Assembly: GCA_963931865.1 (NCBI GenBank)
Contig: OZ007516.1
Location: 4,685,897-4,749,896 of the forward strand
Origin: Axinella damicornis
Taxonomy: Eukaryota > Porifera > Demospongiae > Axinellida > Axinellidae
Length of the DNA: 64,000 nt
Direction: 5' to 3'
Part shown: piece by piece, positions 55,441-64,000 of the stretch
How the letters are laid out: each line of letters opens with the position of its first letter
Position numbering within the stretch: position 1 is the first letter of the stretch
Notes under the pieces: generated by a model
The model's input: only the letters and a program-made list of their open reading frames with translations
What the model was told of the DNA's origin: nothing
Databases searched by the model: none
Made by a program: the position numbers and the translations under genes

Positions 55441-56658
55441 CTGCCCTCCTTTCCAACACCTGGCTTTGGTGGAACGTCTTGTCGCACGCACCAGCCAAGT
55501 AGCTACAAGCGGGCTGTAAGGCTTCAGCTGCGCGCCACAAGCACTGCTCCTCTTCCAGGCTTAGTAAGAGGTTCGAGCAGCAGTTCCAGTCTGCACGACG
55601 TGCGTGAATGAGTGTGTTCACGCTTTGTTCCTCATTGTTCGCGCTAACAATGGCCCTGGCTAGCGGCGCTACGCGCCCCTGTGCCTGGTTCCATGCCTTG
55701 TGGAACAATCTGCGTATGCAAATACACAGGCAACCTATGTAAACGAAATCCACAGCTCAGTAGCTACGCCTACTCAGCCGCACGGTAGGCCCTGTTTGGA
55801 CGTAGTCTCGCGAGCCAGACTTCACATAATTTCTCCTCTCCAGAGGACACTACACTCATCCTGCCTTCTCTCCACCAATCAGAGGATCTGCATCTATGCT
55901 AGTAGCCACCACTGCATGCTGCAGCCATCCTCGTTAACATTGCCCGCATCATATCTTCTGTGTGAATGCCTCCAGAGTGCTGCACAACAGGATGTTCGCT
56001 GCCATCCTCCGAGCCCCGTGCAGTTCTTCGACACCAACCTAGCTAATTGGTGAGCGGGATTGTTGGCCCGTTCCCATGATACAGGATCACTCTTGCCCCA
56101 GTCTCCCTTCTGCAGGTTGAATTCTGATGATCTCTTGCCGATCACTTTTTTTTTGTGAGTATCTGCTGTTAAGTATACAGCCAGCAAAGAGGATTCAGCT
56201 ACCTGCATGGAGTAATGCACACACATTCATCAGTGCTTGTTCAGAGTTCTAGATATCCACACACATATCATTATGTGCAGTGGAATACCTTGGTGTCTGT
56301 CTGTCTGCATGTCTGTCTGTCTGTCTGTCGTCAATGAATAAAAAAAAATTGCTTCAAGCAGGTTGTTTACAAATGTCATACTCATGCAAATTAGCATGTG
56401 CCTTTTCGTAGTTGCATGTAGTGTCATTGTACCGGTCATTGCTGTTCACAAAGTTAGCCATCGTACTCAATAAGCATGTGGTATGTGTCCTCCAGACACT
56501 TCTAGTTTGAGTGTAAATTACCTCCATGCATGTTTGTTTCTTCACAACTGCTCCTGCGGTTCCTTGCCATCATCTTGACGGCATCTGCTGCCAATACCTG
56601 GGTATAGTCATCCCAGCTGTCTTTGTCATGACTGCATTTCCCATCTTGGTGGTAGTAC
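55441..56658 (-). CDS. Unrecognised Cys-rich gene, three internal exons (partial model)
   Basis: Three minus-strand blocks have good acceptors and open frames: 56658-56522 (YYHQDGKCSHDKDSWDDY..), about 56180-55908 (ADTHKKKVIGKRSSEFNLQK.. to NEDGCSMQ) and 55709-55441 (LFHKAWNQAQ.. RADWNCCSNLLLSL.. ACSYLAGACDKTF). Phases are compatible (2 to 1, 1 to 2, 2 to 1), although the donor of the middle exon (GTGGTG) is weak and that frame otherwise runs to a TAG at about 55894. CC pairs and an amphipathic Cys-containing helix suggest an extracellular protein. I recognise no family. First and last exons are missing. A frame-compatible acceptor exists just upstream of noggin-like gene B, so a read-through into that gene cannot be excluded. 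Confidence 0.4.
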
Positions 56659-56819
56659 CTGAAGACGTTTAGGGACATCAAGAGATTGGAGGCAATTAGT
56701 ACGTTCTAAGGGTGGCAAGCAGTGAGTCCATTTCCAAATGCATGCAGGAGAGTTTTGTGTGTGATGTTAATATGCCATTCCCATTGATGTAGACATTTCC
56801 TCCCTCCATTCCTCATACT

Positions 56820-57066
56820 TCTGTCCATCCCTCCCTCTCTCTCCCTCCCCCCTCCCCCCACCCTCCCACCCCCCTCCCTCCCTCCCCCTTCCCCCCACCC
56901 TCCCTCCCAACCTCCCGACCGACCAACCTCCCGACCGACCAACCAACCTCCTGACCGACCGAGCGACCGACCAACCAACCGACTGACCGACCGACCGACC
57001 AACCAACCTCCCTACCGACCGACCGACCAACCGACCAACCAACCTCCCGACCGACCGACCAACTGA
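56820..57066. repeat. Pyrimidine-rich tract and (CCGACCGACCAA)n array
   Basis: A CCCTCC-rich stretch passes into tandem CCGACCGACCAACC units. The long frames on the minus strand (GRSVGRLVGRSV) are repeat artefacts. Confidence 0.92.
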
Positions 57067-57082
57067 TCACTCCCTGGGCCAC

Positions 57083-58563
57083 CCAGCAGCTCATAGTGCT
57101 CTCTACTCTTACATGTCAACCACACTACAAGGGCTACCCACCATCAGGACATTTGGCAAGCAGGCTGTGGCACTTGATCACTTCCACATACCAGAAGAAA
57201 CACACACAAGTGAGCAACTCACCAAGCTACTTATTTTCTGAACAACTGTTTCTTAATCACAGTGGTCAACTTCGGTTATTCAGCAGCATGTACTCACACA
57301 CCGGGACCTCTTGTATAATTATTGTATTGTTCCTTTTAGTCCTTTATTTCTTACTGGCCTTAACCCTTTCACAGGGATACGCATAGGAGATGTCCACCAT
57401 CCCACAAGATGACCCAGTGCTCTTCTTGACCCTGATGATGCACTGTGGGAAGTCCTAGAGCACATAGGGGAGATGTGAATATATCTGTTGAAGTCAACTT
57501 AAGAAAATGCTTCAAACACTTAATCTCACTTACCTTGGTTCAGCTAAAGCCAGTAGTTCAACAGCTGGAGGGACAGCTTCATGGCCATGCCACTGAAGGA
57601 GGGGCAGTGTGGATCAGAAGCAGCTGGTGTATCTGGCCATGGCAAGGGCCCTGCTCAGGAAGAACAAGATCTTGGTACTGGATGAAGCCACTGCCAATGT
57701 CAATATCAAGTGAGCTGGAGGGCGCTTCTGAGTGGTGTTGCATGTTACAACATGGGAATGTATTGGACTGATTTAACCAACCAGTATCAAACATATTCTT
57801 TGGTCTCTAGCTATATCTATATGATGTTATAGTATTACATTAGCTACCAAGAGTTGGATAGGTTTGTAGCAAAGACTCTCCTTCATTATATAATGCAGTT
57901 ACTTTATATAGATACAGACACAATGACATTCGTCAGTCACTAGGATACAATAATCATATGTCCACTAGGGCTGGCTAGGTATACAAGAGTCACAAATGCT
58001 ACATTAGACATAAAAGAGTCACAAATGCTACATTAGAAAAGGTTGCAGACCTTTGGCATCTCTTACAGGACTGATGCTATTATCCAGCAGGCAATACGGG
58101 AGAAGCTCTAGACCGAGTGCACTGTCCTCCCCATCGCCCACCAACTGAGCACAGTCATGGAGTCTGCCAGGATCCTAGCTGGTAGGAAGTCGTTGAATGC
58201 TCATAAACTTTACACTGCAATGTGGGCACAAATGAACTATATTGTGCCGAGAAACAATTAGTACAGGGCAGTTCCCTAGCTGAGTATTGCTACATTGCGC
58301 ATTTTAGCCATGCTATATAATCTGTTAACATGACCACAATATACTTACCCTCTTCCCTCCTCCCCCCATGCAGGTGGTCAGCAGATGTGAGATTGCATGA
58401 CAGTCCATACAACCTCCTGCAGAACCCTCACTTCCAGGTTCAGAGAATGGTGGAGAAAACAGGTTCTTCTGCTTCCCAGAAACTGTTCCAACTGGCTCTG
58501 GATGCCCACCTCCGACAGAAAGCTGGAGCATCTGGTGAGCTCAGAGGCCAGTGGACAATATGA
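57083..58563 (+). pseudogene. ABCC (MRP4-like) transporter pseudogene, 3' part
   Basis: Five collinear blocks match the end of a multidrug-resistance ABC exporter. 57083-57222: ALYSYMSTTLQGLPTIRTF (end of TMD2). 57375-57477: MSTIPQDDPVLF, then in another frame LDPDDALWEVLEHIG, with the SGTVR segment lost. 57544-57710: LKPVVQQLEGQL, then after a frameshift SVDQKQLVYLAMARALLRK and ILVLDEATANV (signature and Walker B of NBD2). 58069-58184: TDAIIQQAIREKL, an in-frame TAG, then TVLPIAHQLSTVMESA (H-loop). 58372-58563: VRLHDSPYNLLQN and a C-terminal tail. Splice-like borders remain, but two frameshifts, one stop, a deletion and a signature Gly-to-Asp change mean it cannot encode a working transporter. 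The Walker A block was not found. Confidence 0.85.
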
Positions 58564-60741
58564 CAATGACTTGGGGTTTCCTGCATAACAACACAGTATA
58601 AACACATTATTCATATGACATGATTCAGTATTCTATGCAGATCTCCATGCACGTGGCTTCCTTACTGAGTATATCTACTATTATAGGGGCTACGTATCTT
58701 GTGAGGAAATGAGGGCACAGAGTGTTTACTACAGTATAGAGTGCATAGATGTCTCAACATCTCAACGTCATATTATAGGTAGGCATTGCTCAATTTTAAG
58801 GATGGCATAATTATATATGTGCTATAGGGCAGCTGTGCCTGCACTCTCATTACAACAGCTGTAACCTACACCTTAACCACAGCCTATCATTTTACATTAA
58901 ATTTTGTGAGGTCAAAAGCCCATTCATTGTGCACATGCAAGATGAAGCTATACAGGGGAGTTGAGATTGCTCCCATAGCAACAGCAATGGGGTCACTGCT
59001 TATTAGTCTGTTTCACAAGTTTTAGCATTGACATTAATTCCAAATCCCAAGTCAAATCAGGACACATCAATGTCCTTTAACTGTTCTTTGACATGATTTT
59101 TCATTGAACAGAATTAAGGATTCATATTGTTTGTCAAGGTTATTTTGGACAGTAACCTTTGATAGCTTCCTGCAGCTGACCATCACAAGCAGAGAAGTAG
59201 TCATAACACACAGTAAGTTATTCTTTCAACCTCAGTTGGCTAGTATTCATGATTATGAAGTTTCTCCAATTCCAGTAAGTTATATCAACAGTACAGTTAT
59301 TACACAAAGTATATATAATAAGTACATGTATAATAAGTGATTCCATCCTCACCTGCACGATTATAAATCAGATGCAGCCATGCAATAAATATACCACTGC
59401 AAAACAAAGTACAGATTGCTTGGTGCTGCTCTAGTTTCCGACGAGCACAAAGAAATGAAGGATATGAAATTGTGCAATTTGTTTCTGGATCTGCTTCTTT
59501 CAGGACACAAAAGAAAGTGCAGTTGTTTCCACATGCTGTGTAGCTGGTGTCAAAAACATTTAAGATACATCAGACTCTGTGAAAATGGAGACGTTATACG
59601 TCTCTATTATCTATGATGCAAGCAGTGCTAAACACCAGGTACATGGCTGCTGGCCATGCAGTTACACGATATTATGCAAGCAGGTTGTATACATATATAC
59701 ACCAGCTGCTGAGTTACATGATATAATTATGGCATAACCAGATCTAGATGCACGGCTGCTGACTGCTGTCCAGTTACACGATACATGCAAACACCAGTAC
59801 CAGCTACACGGCTGCTGACAGCTACACGGCTGCTGACAGCTACACGGCTGCTACACTTGTATACACCAGTATACCAGCTACACGGCTGCTGACAGCTGCA
59901 CGGCTGCTACACTTGTATACACCAGTATACCAGCTGCACGGCTGCTGACAGCTGTCCAGCTACATAATAATATGCAAGCAGGTTGTATACACCAGCTACA
60001 TGACTGCTGACAGCTGTCCATGATTATATGCAGCAGGTTGTAAAACACCTCAATGCAATTTGCATATGTAGATATATATATATAGCTTAACCTTCACGTC
60101 TCAAGTGCATGGCTTCAGGTCTGCTGCACGTGTTATTGTGGTTTCAGGTCCACCAAACTAGACGTAGGACTCAGTCCTATGCTTAGCTATGGTATAGCTA
60201 TACTGGTGTCTGAGACAAACCTGAGGTTTAGATAACTGCAGCAATGTAGCTAGTCGTGACCTAGCTGTATGCAAACACTCCATGGGCCAATACTTGGCTT
60301 CATTGATCACTCCATCCTAGCTTATAGCCACTTTGAATTGACTGCTAACTCAATTCACTATAAATATTATGTTGCTATAGATGTTGCTATACTGCAATAC
60401 CACTTGCATGATGACATTAATCATTACTGATGACTAACTGCACGAGATTGTCCACTTAGGTCAGATATAACAATCAGAGGAAAGATCCAATCACAAGATA
60501 ACTGTGCAAGTTGTGCTAAAATTATAACAGGACACCTATAATTAGCCCAATGCTCAGGATGCATATATATAGCAGTCCATGTGCTCTCCATAGGAAGCTG
60601 CGTGCTGTTGTATCATGACTGATGCACAATGTTACTTGAACCTTGGAACCAGTACCCTGCTCCATATATAAATCAATGCTGTTTAGCAAGTTAATGGAGA
60701 GTGTTGTGTAGTGAATCCACATAATTTCCCAATGGATTACA
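58564..60741. other. Spacer with short tandem repeats
   Basis: No coding homology seen. About 59631-60040 holds degenerate tandem repeats of ACACGGCTGCTGACAGCT and CAAGCAGGTTGTATACACCA type. Confidence 0.5.
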
Positions 60742-61420
60742 GATAACAACCTTCAGTTTAATGGTGACAAGTGTAATATGCTCATCTCTCGGAAGCGCAG
60801 TCATATTCATCCGTCGTCACCTATCTTATTGAATGGTACTCCACTGGATAGAGTTGAGGTGTTCAAGTACCTTGGGATCCACATATCTTCTGATCTCTCG
60901 TGGTCCCATCACAGGCCTTCTATACAGAAGATTTTATGCTGATGCTGACCCCTTCACACTGAGACAGTACTACCTCTCATTTATCCGGCCGCACTTGGAA
61001 TATGGTTGTGAGGTCTGGGACCCACACCTAGTGAAGGATATCAATGCATTAGAGGGAGTTCAGAGATTTGCTAGTAGAATTTGCTCAAAGCAGTGGCGTC
61101 CCCAAGTTGAGTATCCAGCAATGTTGGAGTCACTCCATATTCCCCCCTTGGGCTCGAGAAGACTCAAAATGAAAGTATGTCTGCTTCACAGAATGATTCA
61201 TGGGCAGTCCATTTATCATGATCCTCCATTTGACTACAGAACCACCACTTTTGCTTCTCGCTCTGTAAATCCATTATCACTTACCAGGCCATTTGCTAAA
61301 CATAATTATTACCTGTACTCTTATTTCCCTAGCACTATTTCCTTTTGGAATTCACTCCCATATCATATTGTTGCACTTTCTTTTAATTCTTTTAAGTCTG
61401 CACTAGATAACTATGTCTAA
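60742..61420 (+). mobile_element. 5'-truncated LINE (non-LTR retrotransposon) reverse-transcriptase end
   Basis: The first frame (60742-60911) reads DNNLQFNGDKCNMLISRKRS, then LNGTPLDRVEVFKYLGIHIS and SDLSWSHH, the thumb region of non-LTR reverse transcriptases. After a small deletion/frameshift at about 60912 the second frame continues LLYRRFYADADPFTLRQYYL, SFIRPHLEYGCEVWDPHL and the C-terminal SFWNSLPYHIV, ending at TAA near 61420. A-rich sequence at about 61493-61507 may be the 3' tail. The order and motifs fit CR1/L2/RTE-like elements; the clade is not resolved. Dead copy. Confidence 0.87.
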
Positions 61421-62028
61421 ATATAGCTGGATATGTACCATGTATTAGCATAAATTGCTATTGTATGTATCCATGCATTTGCAGAATATATTATAGAAAA
61501 AAAAAATACACAATGCAACTGTTATTCGATGTTTGTAGCTGCAAGTATGCTGTAGGGTATAGTTGCAGTCGGGTCACTTCTTGTGAGATCCAGTCTTTGT
61601 TCAAGTTTCGTACAACTTGCACAGTTCTGTCATTGAAGTTGATTTCATAACTGCATTGTGTTAGGCTATAAGGATATTTATAGCATAACACGATCATGGT
61701 GATTTATGTGGCCTTGTTAAGGTCTGGCATTAAAGGTTATCTAAACTGGTGTAGACTTTATTATCTACACGTAGTTCTGCAGTGAGCTCGGAAGGCTCGT
61801 GATTGCTGATCATGATAGCTAGATATTAGTCGCTCGATCTATTCGATTGCTTGAGCTACTGCTCCCCCTGAGGCGAGCTATGTTCATTTTGGCAACTTTG
61901 AGGTCAATTAAAGTTGCCATGGTATTAGTAAACGTTTGGTTGCTGCCAACCACGCCGTTACTTCCGTATCGTTTAGATGTAATCCAAAGAACGTTGGGCA
62001 AGGGGTAATCCATTGAGCATGTAGAATG

Positions 62029-62065
<37 letters not shown>

Positions 62066-63770
62066 TCTTGATCCTGTAATGAATACATACACAGTTCCAC
62101 TGAAGAAATGAACTCTAGATCTTGACAGCTGTTTCGTCTCACTAACAAGCACTACATGTTCAGCATGTGGATAACTTGGTTGAAGTAAGACACATTCATA
62201 TCGCAGGTTGTAATGTACAATGCAATGTTTCATCTGCACAAGCCTAGCTTACAACATCAGTGTCAGTACGGCAAAAAGGTGTCCTGGCTACTACTATATA
62301 ACTAACAAGGTGGGTAGCAAAAACTTTCAGTTGTATAATGGAGGGAGTAACCTAGCTACACTACTGCATGTGATTATCACAGTCTCCCTATCAGTGTGCT
62401 TGTGATGACAGAAGTCATTCGGACAGTTCCTTTGCAAGTATGTCTTCGATAGACTTCAGTATCTCTTGTTCAAGAGCCACTGCACGTGAAGAAATTGCAA
62501 TGTTAATATGCAAACCTAAGTATATGATTTCATCCTCCAAGTTGCAATGGAGTGATAACTTATGTACATGTAGCCATGCAGACGTTATTCTCTGGCTAGG
62601 TGAGAAGAGCGTCCTTTTGACTACTCCTATTTGTATTCCAGTATGAAACTAATGGACACATATGTGGAAGCAACATTACACTTCTGTGCTGAATGTGCAG
62701 CTGCTGTGAGATGTTAGCATGCTGTGGTACCAGCTTACTCTATTTATACATTACTGAAAAATCTGATAGGACACAGCAGATCATATTAAAATGGCTTTCA
62801 CTTCCTGCCTGGATATGGAATGGGATTTTCTCATTGGTCAAACCTTGTTTCTATCAGACTGGCAATTGATTATGACTCTGTGATACCTTTGTCTTTGTTT
62901 CTCTCCTTCAGACTGTGACCTACAGTAACAAACAATCATTGTTAAAGATCTGTCATGTTTATTTAACTAATGCGTGGACTCACATCCAACTGGATCGCAG
63001 AGCTTTTCACCACCTGGGAGGTCTACACAGCGGCATTCAGGGTTCACATTGGACCTGCCTGTTATTGTGATATGTATACAGTGTGGAATAGGTTGCATAT
63101 GCTATCACTGTTGTTACTGTGGAATAACCATGACAACTGAAATGTGGTGTGTGCAAACACGATGATCTTTCACATTTCTGCTGCAAATGAACTCAACAAC
63201 AGTTGCTACAAATGCACTAAGTCAGATACTGCCTCCTAGTTGACGAGCACTGGCCAATCATTTTCTGTCTCAGCAAACAAATAAGCTTACAAAAAAAAAA
63301 ACAAAAAAAAAAATTAGACCTTAGATAGCTTATAACAAGTGCATACGTACAATACGCAGGAAAGCCTCACGGGAAGCTCTATCTGTACAAAGATGATGGC
63401 TGTGTCGATACCTGTATATACTCAGGCTATCAACGGTTGGATTACTGTGTTCCTCAGTTTCCTGCGCATGCCACTGGGATTCACTCGCCAGATGCTGGGA
63501 GCGATGTATGTACACCTCCTGCTGGCGGGTGACCATTCTCCTCTCCCTATCAGCCTGCCATCTACGGTCTCTCAGCTCTTCAGTGGAATTTTGTGTCTCT
63601 GTACTGTGAGACGCCTAATACTGTCTTCTTAAGCTTCTAACTCGGTGTCCTCCATAATTGGTTGAGTACAGTGTACCATGACAAAATGTGTGAAGTGCTT
63701 GAACACGTGTTGCGCATTGTCCCGGGGGTTCATACGCATAATTCATGCACAGAGCCCAATAACAAGGCAT

Positions 63771-63806
<36 letters not shown>

Positions 63807-64000
63807 CATACATACGTATATCGGGAAATTTTCGTGTTGAATATCGTTCATGTGACAATTATTTGTGTTGATAATTTTTCGCAAACTGCACTGATTGAAG
63901 CGAATTTTGACTGTGCTGTATTCGCCATTTTTTCACTAACACGCCAACCCAGCTAGCTACTTCAGGAAAAGTCGAGCTGCTGCGGACCCACCATGGCTGT
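61421..64000. other. Right-hand flank without a supported gene
   Basis: Contains a poly(dG) run (62030-62064), an A-rich stretch near 63291-63313, an (ATAC)n array near 63775-63820, and next to it a single CCGTA-like MITE end (ATCGGGAAATTTTCGTG). A frame at 63361-63530 (KPHGKLYLYKDDGC.. on +) has an acceptor-like start but no recognised family, and I do not call it. Confidence 0.5.
62030..62064. repeat. Long poly(dG) run
   Basis: About 34 consecutive G. Confidence 0.9.

Noticed and set aside
56706..57094. Gly/Arg/Val-rich frames (GRSVGRLVGRSV)
   Set aside because: Translation of the CCGACCGACCAA array; simple repeat, not a gene.
63330..63536. Charged minus-strand frame and a Cys-containing plus-strand frame at the same place
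   Set aside because: Neither shows a known family, and both cannot be genes; insufficient support.

Overview
The window is animal nuclear DNA: intron-rich genes with GT..AG splice sites, many microsatellites and many small transposon relics, and no operon-like packing. The gene set fits an early-branching metazoan, most probably a demosponge: a fibrillar collagen with almost no N-propeptide and a reduced C-propeptide, an SLC2 sugar transporter, ORC4, and two noggin-like genes. The species call is inference. The gene identities rest on protein motifs and spliced reading frames that I joined by hand.

Layout. 1-842 (+): 3' end of a class III-like SLC2 (GLUT) sugar transporter. 2033-13882 (-): a complete 11-exon ORC4 gene (423 aa). 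A ~0.7 kb divergent intergenic region then leads to 14576-36376 (+), a complete 42-coding-exon fibrillar collagen (1274 aa). It has a signal peptide, a very short N-propeptide, about 339 Gly-X-Y triplets encoded mostly by 54-bp-type exons, and a COLFI C-propeptide. 37251-46581 (-) and 48942-54879 (-): two tandem noggin-like genes, each with six coding exons and identical intron phases, ending in a CDCDCGC knot. An orphan C2B exon of synaptotagmin-like type lies between them (48252-48507, -). Upstream of the second noggin are three spliced-looking exons of an unrecognised Cys-rich gene (55441-56658, -), an ABCC/MRP-type transporter pseudogene (about 57083-58563, +), and a 5'-truncated LINE reverse-transcriptase end (60742-61420, +).

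Repeats. The introns and spacers are full of mobile relics. There is a foldback MITE family with TAG(C/T)CTCG termini and 9-bp target duplications, and a set of CCGTA-ended MITEs flanked by TA, one with a visible empty site. A ~2.75 kb near-perfect palindrome carries two inverted copies of a Tudor-like ORF. There are GAGCCTGAGCGAGC elements, several minisatellites, and an unusual number of poly(dG)/poly(dC) runs.

Functional picture. The collagen (matrix), the noggin-like proteins (expected extracellular antagonists of BMP/TGF-beta ligands) and the sugar transporter act at or outside the cell surface. ORC4 is a housekeeping replication factor that may share its upstream region with the collagen gene. 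The noggin pair, the ORC4 Walker B change and the foldback transposon family are the observations I consider most worth following up.
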